From Plantago major (taxonomy: Eukaryota > Streptophyta > Magnoliopsida > Lamiales > Plantaginaceae), in contig CM048844.1 of assembly GCA_026545765.1 (NCBI GenBank), positions 25,738,237-25,802,236 on the forward strand: a stretch of DNA of 64,000 nucleotides, given 5' to 3'. A program made the translations under genes and the position numbers. Position 1 is the stretch's first letter, and every line of letters starts with the position of its first letter. Below the pieces are notes generated by a model, which ran no database searches, had not been told where the DNA came from, and saw only the letters and a list, made by a program, of their open reading frames with translations. This document shows, piece after piece, positions 46,474 to 58,182 of this stretch.

Positions 46474-47425
46474 TTACTTAAATTATCGGCTATTAACTCA
46501 TTTTGGATTCTTAGATATCGTGGTCCGCGGGTATGGTTTATATAACATGTTATTGTGATTTGTACACCACTCCTTGCATTCATAAGAGCTGTTGGCAAGG
46601 GTCCACCGTTCTTGATCCCATTCGACCGGTCCCCAACGGCTTCTTTCTTTTATCTACAATACAATTCCATTTAATGATTCTCAATCAATTATTTTTTTCA
46701 ATTAATTGGTTTGTGTTGTCTTCTTGTGATTATTGATTTTATAAGTGAATGAATAGCACGGACAAAATGGCATGTTTCGTTATAGATGCAGAGGGAGTAA
46801 TAAATCTTGACAGGGAGTTAATTGGTTTGCTATTGCATTTGTTAGGTTAATGCTATGAATTTGGTGTGTAGTTAATTAGGTTAATTAGATCAAGTAATTA
46901 CATTTTAGGGTGGTGTTTAAATTATGTAACGATAATTTAGTAACTAAATTTTTATTATATAAAAAAATTGAACATTTTACATTTGCAGTTTAAAATTAAT
47001 TCTTAATTAAAGTTGAAAAAGTTTAACCGTAAAAAGTCAAAGTGGGAAGCTATTTCCGGGACGAAGTAAGTGACGAATTACAGCTCAAGACAACTTGTTC
47101 ATGTTATTCAAGTCTAGAAATCGTATGCTTCCTGCTCGGATGCGACAACTCATGGCCATATTACCATATTAATTACTAACTACAAAACCTAAACATACAT
47201 AGCTAACTCAATTCGAGAATCATAATTCATACGAACTCAATCAACTCAAGACAAAGGATGATAAGTCAGTGCCCTAGGGTCAAGTAGTATCAAATTAAGT
47301 AAAAGAATGGGTAAGTATTAAGTTATGTAATGATAAGTATATAGAATTCATAGGGGCATGTCATGCGAAAATTGGTAAATTAGACAATAAATACATGTTT
47401 CATCAAACACAAATTATTGGAAATG
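46474..47425. other. intergenic with half of a MITE
   Basis: At 46915-47070 one arm of the same MITE family as 342-578 is visible (ATTGAACATTTTACATTTGC, then GTTGAAAAAGTTTAACCGTA and a CGGGACGAAGTAA end). No gene was recognised. Confidence 0.4.
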
Positions 47426-47862
47426 ACTTGCATTAACTAGTGAGTGATATGTGGAATGGACCAAGTTCATAGGTATAAATATAATGTCTTTAATTTTATA
47501 TAATTTTGTATAGATAAATAAAAGTATAACACCGATGTATTTTATAAACACCTTAATGTGTATAATTAACCATAATCTTTATCGGTCCATCAAAATACAT
47601 ATATTGCTTGTTGAAACTCTTTATATTGAATATTTTATCCTCTTGGTAAATGCATATTGCTACTTGTATAGTATTTTCTTGGTAAATGCATACTGCTAAT
47701 TAATTGTAGTATATTTTTATGAAATAAAATGTGAGAAACGGCAAGTATATATCTACCTGTCATTTGTCTTATGGTGGCATTGAAAATGCTAGTGAACAGC
47801 AAGTTAAAAGGTTGGCTCAATTGGCTGAATGTGTAAAGTAGAGTAGGTCCAAGTCCAACAAC
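47426..47862. repeat. right copy of a dispersed duplication (partner 106-770)
   Basis: It lacks the MITE that splits the left copy and so preserves the pre-insertion sequence GTATAGTATTTTCTTGG at 47669-47685. Confidence 0.88.
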
Positions 47863-49539
47863 ATTTAACTGTATTTCAAAGTAATGATATCACCCAATAA
47901 AAAGTGAGTGAGGAAAGTCATTATTTATCATGATTTTTATTCAATTTCTCCAAAAACAGTACAAATCTCACTAAAATATGAGAAGTCCCAGACTCTCACA
48001 AGAAGACAAAGAGTGCGTGTATCTACGCGTCTCTCCGTCCTTTCTTCTTCTTTCATTCTTTCTTCTTCTTCTTCTTCTTCAGTTGTCTCTCCGTCTTCTA
48101 CAGTTCTATCTTTCTTCTTCTTCTCAAGGCCGTCTCCGTCTTCTACAGTTCTCTCTCTCTTCTTCTTCTCAAGGCCGTTTCGCTCATTAACCCTCCATTC
48201 TTCCTTCTACTTCTTCATTATTATAGCTCTCTCCATGAGTAATTGCGCCTCTTTTTCGTTACATCTACTATGGATAATTATGCCTTTCTTCGTTACATCT
48301 TCCATCACCTCCGAGGCTCCGATCCCTAATTTCTCCGATCCGATCCCTAATTTCCTTGAAAATGTCTCAAGAAAATGACTCAAGAGCGTTCTTGATTGTC
48401 AAGTTCACAGGAAAGATGGCTGCAATTAAAGAAAAGGCATCTTACCTGTGAATTTGCCTAATCGGAATCTACTACAATTTGATGATTTTCATAAGATGGA
48501 AAATGCTAGCCTGAAGTCCTACGTACATGTTCGGATCCAATGCCCTGGTGGGTTTTTTGCTTGTTCTCTGTTAAGTTTTGGGTTCTTGTGGATTGGATTC
48601 TTTCTTATTGAAATTATGTATGAGAATGCCTGGTTATTGGTTTATTTTTCCTCTTTGGCATGGTAGAAACTTTTCCTGGCATTGGGCGGGTGAGATGAAG
48701 TACCTTGGAATGGTCTGAGCTCGAAGAGTGTATGCCACTTGTTTGATTAGAGGTGTGGTATGTGATACGAATGGTAAGATATTTCATAATTCTGATATAA
48801 GCTTGATTTGGGTCCGGGCTTCATGAAAGGTTTGAGAAACTTTCGCCTCTTACTCTATCATATTGACTCTTTCAGTTAACTTTATCGGCTTAACAGACTC
48901 ACAGTTCACTCCTTTAGTTCTTCATCATAAATTCTTCATTATACCACCAAATTTCAATTCTTTTCCATTAGCAGACAACAACTGTGTTTATTTATTTCTC
49001 ACCTCTAGGGATTGGGGATTCTTCGAACTTCGAGTGCGAATTTGAATATAATTTCTGATATCTCGATATTTCTTTTGAACTTTTACTTGCAATTTTGTAT
49101 TTGTATATATTCTTACATAAATGAAGAACTACTTTTCTATTTTTTTTTTCTGTAGAATATAATGTTTAAAAATGGCATTGAATTAGTTGATGAGTTGATC
49201 AAGACGGCCTTGATTAGTTGATGGGTATCTTTAGACTTTGGAGTATACAATATTAATTAGTATATAGTATTAAACTTGTGTGATTTAGTTCTTACTGTTC
49301 TTTCTTTGGAGTATCCGTTACATAAAAGTGTTGTTATAATTTTGCTTCACTGTTTGACAGAACTTCAATCTCTGATATTAGAACCTGTAAATTGTAGAGC
49401 GATGAAGATGAATCGCGCACTAACTACTTTTACTACTTACAGTCTAGCTGTGGATTCAGAGGTGATTATATTATTGCAAACTATGTGGTTTCTTAGATAT
49501 TGATTACTTCCATGTTTTGGTGAAGTGTAATGATGTACT
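47863..49539 (+). pseudogene. 5' remnant of a gene broken by a MULE
   Basis: It begins with a CT-rich leader-like stretch (TTC repeats at 48040-48180, including a 47-bp tandem duplication around GTCTTCTACAGTTCT). A short frame at 48363 reads MSQENDSRAFLIVKFTGKMA then AIKEKASYL and a stop. Further possible exon scraps occur up to the MULE target site at 49540. I do not recognise the protein. The remnant continues beyond the MULE at 55487, with a PLP-enzyme-like piece at 56695. The link between the halves is inferred from adjacency only. Confidence 0.35.
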
Positions 49540-49549
49540 GGTGTTAGAC
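49540..49549. repeat. MULE target duplication, left copy
   Basis: GGTGTTAGAC, repeated exactly at 55477-55486. Confidence 0.93.
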
Positions 49550-49904
49550 GGGAGATTTGCAATATTGGTCATCTAACTGGGGGTCCCTTGCGATTTTGGT
49601 CCTAATTTTTTTTCTCTTACCAGAATTGGTCCTTAAGGACCGTATATGAACCGTATGTGAACAAAAACGGCTGAGTTGGTATGTATTTCGGCTGATTTGG
49701 ACACACTTGGAGACACACATGGCAAGGGACAATTTGGAGGGAAAATTGCCACCTTTTAGGAGACAATTAGACCTAAGGAATTCACCCAAGTCATATACTC
49801 CTCTCTTCTCTCATTTATTGCTCTGTTGGTCCATTGAACTCAAGAAAATGGCCACAGTTAATGCTTGAAAGGTGACAACATTCAAAAATCAAACATGTCG
49901 GCAA

Positions 49905-52900
49905 GGCCTGATGATGAATTGTACATGCCGAATCCGGATTATGGTATGTAAAGATTCAATTTTTATTAGTTTAAATGTATATGGTACGTGTGTTCGTGTT
50001 TCTTCATGCAAAAATTAAGTTCCCCTATTTTTAGAAGCTTTTGAGTTGTTTTGGCTTTGATTTTAGTCTGAATTTTGCATGAATGATTTGTTTGGACAGA
50101 TTTAACAACAACTGATATGACTATATGTGTGAACTATGGTGGTAAGTTTGTCGTTGACACTATGACAAACAAACAAAAGTATGTTGGGGGGTAAACTTGT
50201 AAAATATGACTATTTTGATATGGAGGATTTGGATATGAAACACTTGAATGGATTTGCTGATTTGTCCAATGTTTGACCTGTTAGGAGGTTTTACTATTAT
50301 GCAAAGTCTGGCTTTGTAGAATTACATGATGATTTTACTGCTCAAACCCATGCAATTGATCACCTTGAGAAAAGGGAATGTAGTGTGTGGATTGAGGGTG
50401 TTTTGCTTGACAAGGGTAAGGAGAAGTTAACTGCCAAGGAGAAGGGTAAGGAGAAGTTAAATCAGGAGAAGGAAATCCCAACTGGTTTTGACTATATGCA
50501 TGGCAGCAAGGGACATGGTTTTTACAGTCATGAGAAACTAAAAGGAGTAGTAATTGAATGCTCTAATGATGATAGTGAATCTGAGTCTGATGTGGTAGTT
50601 GCTAGTTCTGATGATGTGAACTCTGCACTTGAATCTGATGATGAGGATGAGGATGAGAAAAGGCAGCATAGGTCAAGTGGAAGGGTGCATAGATCTGTGC
50701 ATGCCTTTGAACCTAAGTTTGATTTGGGGATGATTTTTAACAAGAAAGATGACTTTAGGAGGGCTTTTGCATCATATGGAGCAATCACTTTAAGAAATGT
50801 AAAGGTGGTGAAGAATGACAAAGTGAGAATTTATGCTAAGTGTGAAGGACATGGATGCCAATGGAAAGTGCACTGCCATAGGGTTAAAGATGGTACTGGA
50901 TTTCAGGTGCATACCTACATGCCTCATCATGAATGTGGATTGACACAAAGTGTCCCCTATGTGAAGAGTTCATGGCTTGCAAGTAGGTTCCTTAGCAAAT
51001 TCAAGATTGATCCAGATAGAAATATTAAGACATTTGTGCTTGAGGTTCAAAATGAGATGTGGTCATTTCTCCCTTTCAGGCTTATAGAGCAAGAAAGTTG
51101 GCCATCTCAATTCTGGAAGGTCCACCAGATGCACAATATGCAAAGTTATGGGATTATGCTGAGGAACTAAGAAGCAGGAATCCAGGCTCTACAGTTATTG
51201 TTGATGTGGACAGGGTAACACATGAGTTTAGACATTTTTATGTATGCTTTCAAGCACTTAAATAAGGTTTTATGATTGGATGTAGGCCACTAATTGGTGT
51301 GGATGGTTGCCATCTTAAAGGTCCACATGAGGGAGTTCTCTTAACAGCGGTTGGGATTTCCTATTGCTTATGTTGTGGTATCTCATGAAACTGGAGACAG
51401 TTGGACATGGTTTTTGTCATTGTTGAAGTCTGACTTGAACATATTGGATCCTTCTAAGTTCACAATGATGTCTGACAAACAAAATGGCTTGATTAAGGGA
51501 GTTGCAGACATTTTCCCTGGGCTAAACACAGATTTTGTTAGGCACTTGTTGAAGAACTTCTGGGGTGCAGGGTTTAGAGGTGATGCATACAAATATGCCT
51601 TATTCAAGGCTTCCAATGCAACTACAGAAGGGCAATTCAGGACTTCCATGGGTGAGATGAGAGATCTTAATGAAAGAGCATTTGATTGGTTGCAAACCAA
51701 GCCACCTGAACAGTGGAGTAAGAGTGGATTTGATACCTATCCAAGGTGTGATCTGACCATGAACAACAACTGTGAGAGCTACAACAAGATGATACTTAAG
51801 GCAAGACACAAAGCAATCCTTACTATGCTTGAGTGGATCAGAGAAATCTTGATGCAAAGGATGCAAGAGCTTAGAGACTATGCTGAAAAGAAATGGAAAG
51901 GAGTTTGGTGTCCTAGACCAAGAGCCCTAATAAAGAAGAACATGAGAAGGATGAGGGATTGCATTACCAGGAAATGTGATGCTACTAACTGGGAGATCCT
52001 TGGATTTGATGGTTCTCAATACAATGTGGATCTAGAGGGATACTGTTGCACTTGTAGCAAGTGGCAACTAACTGGTATCCCTTGTAAACATGCTCTTTCT
52101 GCAATTAGTCAGTGCAAACTAGACTATAATGACTTTGTCAATAATTGTTATAGTGTGGAGGTGTATAAGAGGGTGTATTCTGGAACTATATATGGAATTA
52201 ATCATCAAGAATTGTGGGGAGAGACATTTTTTATACCCCCATTGCCTCCCAAGTTTGTCAAGAAAAGGGGTAGGCCAGCCACTGATAGAAGAAGGGGTGC
52301 TGATGAACCAAAAGACAAGAAAAAGAAGCACAGGGGTCCATGGAGAAGCAAGAGAAATCAAACTACAATTCATTGTAGTTATTATGGTACTGCAGGACAC
52401 AACTACACATATTGCCCCATGAGACTTAAAGATGAACTTGGGTCCACTCAGATGATGATGTTGACTATGAAGAATTCATGAGATCTAGTGGACCACATGA
52501 TGATATACCACCTACTGCTGCTACTACTGATGAACCATCTCCAACACTTGCTCAAATGCTATCTAAGAAGAGGAAGAAATATAAGGTGATTCACTAGTGT
52601 TTGTTAAATTAAAGATTCATTCCAGGTTTTTATGTGTTCTTATATGTGTCATGTGATTCACTTGTTGCAGCCTAAACCTGGAGAAACAATAGAAGACTTC
52701 ACCATTGATACACAGGAAGAAACTGAAGTTCAGGTATTAGTCTGCATTATGTATGCAGTGAAATTAGGCTTGCTTTTTATATGTTCTTATATGTGTTTGT
52801 TGTGTAGGATGATGCACCACTGGCTTCACAACCATCACAGTCTCAGAGAGAATATATAGAAGGTACAAGTAATCATCAACAACTTCTGCAGGGCAAAGCA

Positions 52901-53113
52901 AGCTTTGCTAGGCTTTCTCAAGCCCATGGAACAACTGTTTCAGGTTTTCTTGCTCAAGATGTTGTTGAGTCACAAAGGGATGCTACAATTGGAGATGCTT
53001 TTGTAAGTGGTGGAAAGAAATATGTGTCTTTGAAGAATTTGGGACCAGCTATGGAACAACTTAACAACAAGAAGAAGAAGAAAAAGGTCTCAAAGGGCAA
53101 GAGCAACAAGTGA
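49905..53113 (+). pseudogene. MURA-type MULE transposase, broken
   Basis: The N-terminal region is recognisable from about 50130 (NYGGKFVVDTMTNKQKYVGG, with a stop after). The long frame at 50385 has an acidic stretch and a WRKY-like/FAR1-like Cys-His region (KCEGHGCQWKVHCHRVKDG ... HHECG). The DDE domain reads GCRPLIGVDGCHLKGPHEGV, FTMMSDKQNGLIKGVADIFP and DLTMNNNCESYNKMILKARH, so its D, D and E positions are kept. A SWIM finger (YCCTCSKWQLTGIPCKHALS) and a CCHC-like knuckle (CSYYGTAGHNYTYC) follow. Spliced C-terminal exons run to the stop at 53111-53113. Defects: a frameshift near 51058, a TAA at about 51262, a small frameshifting deletion after LLTAVG (about 51345) and a frameshift near 52445. 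Confidence 0.92.
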
Positions 53114-53714
53114 ACTTTTAGTGATGTTTTTTGTCAAGTGCAGTGATGTTTTGTCAAGTGCATAGATGAACTTATTTTTGTTAAGTGCACTTATGGTTTG
53201 GTCTATGATTTGGGAGTCTACATGTGTAAAAACTTAAAATCAAGGTGTAAGAACTCAATTTTTCAATTTTAAGCTGGTTTTTTATGATGATTTTCTTCTT
53301 GCAGTTTAACATCATGTTTTGAATGCAATCTTGGCTTCTACAAATCACTTATATGAAAATTAATGTATATGCACCATCAAAAGGTTATTGTAAACTGGAA
53401 AATAAGAAATTCACTTGTGTGAACTCAATTTTTCAATTTCCAGGTATTTTTAAACTCTGTTTTATACAGCCACATGATGAATGATAAAATTAAGTTGAAT
53501 TTGCCTAACTAACATCATTCATCTCGGCCAAAAGAAACAACACAACAATCAAGAGTCAAATTGGTGCTCTCATGCCAATTAATTCAACTAACCAAATGCT
53601 AAATACCAATGCAATTCAAAGGTCTTTTCAAACCTCTTAAGTTCCAAGAATGAATTCATCCACTCTCAATGCAGTAATTAAGTTTCTTAACCTTTCAACT
53701 ACCTAAATTTTACG

Positions 53715-53722
53715 TATAAATA
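53715..53722 (+). promoter_or_regulatory. TATA box of the MULE accessory ORF
   Basis: TATAAATA lies 68 bases before the ATG at 53790, followed by a CA-rich leader (AAACACTAAACACTAAAC), the usual form of a plant core promoter and 5' UTR. Confidence 0.65.
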
Positions 53723-53789
53723 CACCTTCATTCTATTGCAATCACCACACAAAACACTAAACACTAAACAAATCAACTAATTAACGAAA

Positions 53790-54164
53790 ATGGAAGCTTT
53801 GCTAGAAGAAAGGCTCGAGCACTACATCACCTGGGGAATCAGGTATGAAGATGAGCAAGGGAACCTCCTTGTCCACCCCACTCTGGCTCAAAAGCTCACC
53901 AACCTCAAGGCCTTCTGCTTGAACAATGATGGCATTGTTTCTCCATTGCAGAAAGCAGCTGATATAGCTGCTAGGCTCAAGCTGGTGGAGGTCATGCATA
54001 GTGAGCTGGGATGGAAAGGCTCTAGCCTCAAGTCCATTCTCCTCGACATGGAAGAGACTTATGTTGTCCTTCCAAATCAGGGAGTTCATGATGACTGGGT
54101 TTATCCCATTGAGGCAGAGCTCTATGTGGACAAGTTGGTGGCTAAGTATGCGCCTCAGGAGTAG
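53790..54164 (+). CDS. unrecognised MULE accessory protein, 124 residues
   Basis: An intact single frame starts MEALLEERLEHYITWGIRYE, continues LLVHPTLAQKLTNLKAFCLN and IAARLKLVEVMHSELGWKGS, and ends VDKLVAKYAPQE. It is acidic, mostly helical by composition, with no signal peptide, membrane helix or Cys motif. Codon use is noticeably richer in G+C than the surrounding element, with good plant codons. A TATA box and leader precede it, so it looks like a real gene. I do not recognise the family. Its place downstream of the transposase is where some MULEs carry a second gene (as mudrB in maize MuDR), but I see no similarity I can state. It could also be a captured host gene. Confidence 0.7.
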   Translation: MEALLEERLEHYITWGIRYEDEQGNLLVHPTLAQKLTNLKAFCLNNDGIVSPLQKAADIAARLKLVEVMHSELGWKGSSLKSILLDMEETYVVLPNQGVHDDWVYPIEAELYVDKLVAKYAPQE

Positions 54165-54499
54165 TGAAACACCCCCTATCCTTATGTAATAATGCATTTT
54201 TATATTACAATCTATGCTCCTTCCATCTATCTTTTTATTTACAACTTTTTTTTTTTTTTTTTACAATTCAAACATACACATAACAACACAAAATATATAA
54301 GAACAAGTAAACAAAAGCATAGACAAAATTTCACCAATGCAAAGTATTTAATTACCACAAAAGATTCAATTACACGGTGATTTGAGAATCACAGTTTCTA
54401 ACTTGCAAACCAGAAACCTAATGAACTGTGATTCTCATTGATTTGACAGAATTTAAAGTACTACATTGCTACATTGCTAATAACCCTAACTTACTAATA

Positions 54500-55166
54500 C
54501 TACTTGCTAAACATTATCCAACAACCTACAACAAAGCCAACTACAGCAGCAGACATCAACCATATCTCATATTTCTTCTTTTCTGCCTCCAACTTACCAA
54601 ATCTCACTTCCAACTGCTGTTTAGCCTCATACGTCTCCTTCAACTCCTCTAAACTCCAACAAAAGAACTTACACTCAAGCTCTTTGTTTTCCTCTACCAA
54701 TTCTTTAACCCACTGCTCAACACTAGGCTCCAAACGATCACCAGTCCACCGGATATAGCCACATCCAGTAGTCTATAACCACAAAACAAACTACTTTAAA
54801 AAATAATTCGAATTATACCCAATTAAATTAACCCTAATTCCAATTTCGGCAATTATAATTCGAATTATACCCAATTACATTAACCCTAACCAATTTCGAC
54901 AATTATACTTTGAATTATACCCAATTACATTAACCCTAATTCCAATTTCGCCAATTATAATTCGTAACTGAGCAAACAAACAAACTTACCCTCCACTTCG
55001 GACAAGCCTTGTAGGGACGGTCGGGAAACAAATTGTGAGAGCGACCGGCGATGCAAACAGCGGGAGGATCACAAGCACAGAGCTCTTCTCCTGAGTTGAC
55101 CATAGCATTTCCACCATTTCGGGTTTCTAGGTTTCGATTTGGGAGAGTTATGAAATTAGGGTTCAT
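54500..55166 (-). CDS. GRF-type zinc-finger protein with a C-terminal membrane helix
   Basis: Two exons (from 55166 or 55103 to 54990, then 54772-54500) join in frame to 149 or 128 residues. The GRF-like zinc finger reads CACDPPAVCIAGRSHNLF, then RPYKACPKWR across the intron to TTGCGYIRWTGD. A charged coiled-coil-like segment (VKELVEENKELECKF, LEELKETYEAKQQLEVRFGK) follows and a single membrane helix ends the chain (LMSAAVVGFVVGCWIMFSK). This GRF, coiled-coil and tail-anchor layout is common in small plant proteins of unknown role. The ATG at 55166 overlaps an AACCCTAATTTC leader motif, so the ATG at 55103 (MVNSGEELCACD) is equally possible. It runs opposite to the transposase and close to the right end of the MULE; no stop or frameshift is seen. 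Confidence 0.8.
54800..54965. repeat. three-copy ~50-bp repeat in the GRF gene intron
   Basis: AATTATACCCAATTAMATTAACCCTAA(TT)CCAATTTCG, preceded by ATTATAATTCG, recurs three times starting near 54806, 54856 and 54909, filling most of the intron. Confidence 0.88.
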
Positions 55167-55476
55167 GTTTGGCAGATTTGGGGGATTTCTACCCGCTAAA
55201 AAACGTTTTTTGTCGACAAAGTCGCATTTTACATACATAATAATTCGTCCCAGTTCGTCCAGGACCTAAATCGCAACTCAATTCATCGTTCCAATTCGTC
55301 CAGGTCATCAAAGGACCTAAATCGCAACTAAATTCGTCCAACTCACGAATCCATGTCAGCAGGGACCAAAATCGCAAAGCGGGATGTCCTTTTTGGGCAT
55401 ATTTCGCCGTGTAGAAAAATTTAGGACCGTAATCGCAATGGACCCCCAGTTAAAGGAACAATATTGTAAATTTCCC

Positions 55477-55486
55477 GGTGTTAGAC
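55477..55486. repeat. MULE target duplication, right copy
   Basis: GGTGTTAGAC, identical to 49540-49549. Confidence 0.93.
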
Positions 55487-56690
55487 TGTTAGGGTTATTA
55501 TTACTAATATCGAGTGTTAATAGTGGTAGAAAGCTGGAGGTGCAGTAAACCAAGGTTTGTCGAAGAATAATAGTAGTGATACCGGGGTAGTAGATAATGT
55601 AGCTGAGCCTACGAAGAAGGGTGGAGACTGTGAGTTAAACACACTTAGTTTAAGCAAGTCGAAAGGTGGAGGGGAGAATGGGAAAGAGACTGGTGCTGTG
55701 AAAGATGGGCAGAAGGAGAATGAGCGCTTGGATTCAAAGTTTGTAGAGGATGATAAGGGTGCAATTGGAGGAAAATGTGATTCTTACTCGAATAGCTGCA
55801 CGGGTAATGATAAGACGTTGGTTGCTTGCTTGAGAGTTTTAGGGATAGTATGCGACTACTTTAACTTGACTTCTTGAGGATATTTGTTAAATTATGGTAT
55901 TTCTTATGTCTGAACTTATTTTGGTTGGTTCCAAATGATTATGAGTTAATTTCCATGTGCACTTGAGTAGTTATTGTTTGCTTTGTATGATGGATCACTT
56001 AATTGCTCAATTTACTATACAAGGTATACTAAATGATTCCATTTAGGGAATTTTTATTACCAACAGAGGAGCACCTTTGTGTACACGTGCAACATTGTCT
56101 GAATTTGTCAGTTGTTTTCAATAGCTTCCTTGATTCCATGGCAAAATTATTTGGTGGGAAGCAAATTGTGATTTTCCGATGGTATGTCTTGCATAAGGTT
56201 CAGCAAGAACTATGCAAGTTGCTATTAAGTATAACTGTGTTGAATGGGATTTTATAGCATGATATAGTTGCAAAAGAAGAATGAAGCAAGATTGCTATCT
56301 ATCTATGCAAATAATTATCTGTCATTTAATTAAATGTACATCTATGAATTTTGTATGTGGGCATATAAGTTCATCCCCATGTTTAGCTGCCTAATTTCTA
56401 TCATTTTTTTGCTTTTACTAGATAGATTGTTACCAATTCATACAATCAAACAAGTGCATATGGAGTATATAAATCTTATCATACTATACTAGTACACTTT
56501 GCTATGCACTGTCCCTATCATTTCCCTTAATCAATGTGCTAATACTTGTCGAAATACGACTTTGCTTAAAAAGTCAAAACATTAGCAAACATCCAGAAGA
56601 ATGAATTATTCAACTTGGCACTAAACTTGCTGCATATTTTTGTTTCCTGGTAATGCTGGCCATGCTTTAACTCTCGTCTTTTTTACAAGC
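55487..56690 (+). pseudogene. middle part of the MULE-broken gene, family unknown
   Basis: An open stretch at 55557-55877 reads NNSSDTGVVDNVAEPTKKGG, then GAIGGKCDSYSNSCTGNDKT and LVACLRVL, with coding-like composition and an AG acceptor before it at about 55530. A second scrap at 56033-56257 reads CLNLSVVFNSFLDSMAKLFG. I recognise neither. The surrounding DNA is intron-like. Confidence 0.35.
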
Positions 56691-56873
56691 CCTGGAATCT
56701 GGAGCTCTAGCTCCTGAAGGGGTAGTTACAGAAGGCAGTGTTGGAAGCACAACTATCAGTCTTGCTACGGTGGCTCCTGCATATGGATGCAAATGTCATG
56801 TAGTTATTTCCGATGGTGCTGCTGTAAACGGCACGATTGTTATCACCGGGGATATTAGGAAGATTAAGGAGTG
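56691..56873 (+). pseudogene. fragment of a PLP-dependent cysteine-synthase-like enzyme
   Basis: After a TTTTTACAAG acceptor the frame reads LESGALAPEGVVTEGSVGST, then TISLATVAPAYGCKCHVVIS and DGAA. This is the conserved segment of the beta family of PLP enzymes: TEGxxGSTxISLA is the phosphate-binding Gly/Ser/Thr loop after the catalytic Lys. The Lys itself and the rest of the fold are absent. After DGAA the frame runs into unrelated sequence and stops at 56871-56873. Confidence 0.75.
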
Positions 56874-57413
56874 AGAGATGAGGAAGAGGAATGAAACGGT
56901 ATCGTTTTGGCCGGGGACCCCTTTGCATAATCATCTTCTGTCCAATTCTTTATTTTTCTTTTTCTCTTCTCAATTGCTTTGTTACGAACCTGTTACATAT
57001 AGTTTTGCTTGAATCATGATATTTGTTTGGAATCTGCTTCAACATCAAAAAATTTATAGATGTTGTGATACCTTTGCAGTTCAGCTTCATGAATTATTTC
57101 AATCCATGTTACGATACCTTGACCACAATTATGGATTCAGTTGTTTGATATGTCAAACGTCTCCCTGGGGACCGATTCTTGTGAGTTATGATGTAGGGTG
57201 GAACGGTGGATTAGTGAACAATGACATGTATATGTATTGATTATGGGCTGAAGGTTCGATATATCAGAAAACAACCGTATACGCATTAAGCTAAATGTAT
57301 TTCATGATTGCAAACATAAAACGTTAAATAAACAAATATTAGAATATAATACGCGTTAACATGCTATAGTAACACGCATTACGTAGATTCTAGAATAACT
57401 CCTACATTTCCGA
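56874..57413. other. intergenic, no gene recognised
   Basis: A frame at 57016-57240 (IYRCCDTFAVQLHELFQSML...) could be a gene scrap, but I cannot support it. Confidence 0.3.
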
Positions 57414-58156
57414 CTTTAGATTCACATGAAATAAGATAGAAATGTGGTGTACATATTTTTGCCTAATACATAAAGAAATATAGAGAATATAAGAAAATAA
57501 AATAACCAAATTTGATGAAATAATCCAAATGTAGAATGATAAATAAAAATAAACGGTGGAGCATCATATATTAATACTCTTTCATTATAGTATATACCCA
57601 TGTTAACCATGTATTCACGGCATCCAATCGATCTAATATGTTAACTACAAATTTAAAACTTTATGGAGAATACTTGGGTAATCAATAAAGAAACTTTAGT
57701 TCACCCTACTAGGCTTAATTAACAACCGAACCACGTGAACTATGTGTTTCAATGAATAAATTTTGATTTTATATACTCCCTCATCCGTTTCATTAATAAT
57801 TTCCTAACTTTCCTTTTTTTGGGTCCACTAGAAACTTCCTAACCCCATAAATGAAAAGTTTTACCCCACTAACTAATTATTTATTATTTATATTTACTAT
57901 TTTATCAACACTTTATTCAATCTCTCTCTTACTTTATTATCCACTTACAACTTTACCAATATAATATCTATTATAGACTATTTTTTTTGTTACAATTTTC
58001 TTAATGAATCGGAGCTGGTACTAGTGTATTTCTTACGGTTGTAGCTACTGAATCTTACACCATTCATAACATTCTTTGATTAAAACCATCCTCTGTCACT
58101 CCTGACATGTGTATCTCCAGAGCTAAAGTAATTAAGCCGCAGGTTATGCCAGTTTT
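57414..58156. repeat. segmental duplicate B (partner 45567-46310)
   Basis: See duplicate A. Here the copy of the O-fucosyltransferase 3' flank continues to the right, past a ~520-bp insert, into the intact PGIP-like gene, preserving the gene order seen at 32.5-33.4 kb. Confidence 0.92.
57776..58018. mobile_element. Stowaway-like MITE in duplicate B
   Basis: It is flanked by TA (57774-57775 and 58019-58020) and matches 45929-46172 over its whole length. Confidence 0.9.
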
Positions 58157-58182
58157 CTCTGTAAGTTCTGTAACTTTTACAA

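Larger units (their letters stand above)
49550..55476 (+). mobile_element. Mutator-like element with three genes
   Basis: This is a 5.93-kb element with perfect 10-bp direct repeats outside. The terminal inverted repeats start GGGAGATTTGCAATATTG on the left and GGGAAATTTACAATATTG on the right, then share AACTGGGGGTCC and TTGCGATT. Inside are a MURA-type transposase (plus, broken), a 124-codon open frame with a TATA box (plus, intact) and a two-exon GRF zinc-finger gene (minus, intact). The exact target repeat and clear ends indicate a fairly recent insertion. Confidence 0.95.

Noticed and set aside
47908..48378. 156-codon Ser/Phe-rich ORF
   Set aside because: It is produced by the TTC/CT-rich leader and its tandem duplication; no real protein features.
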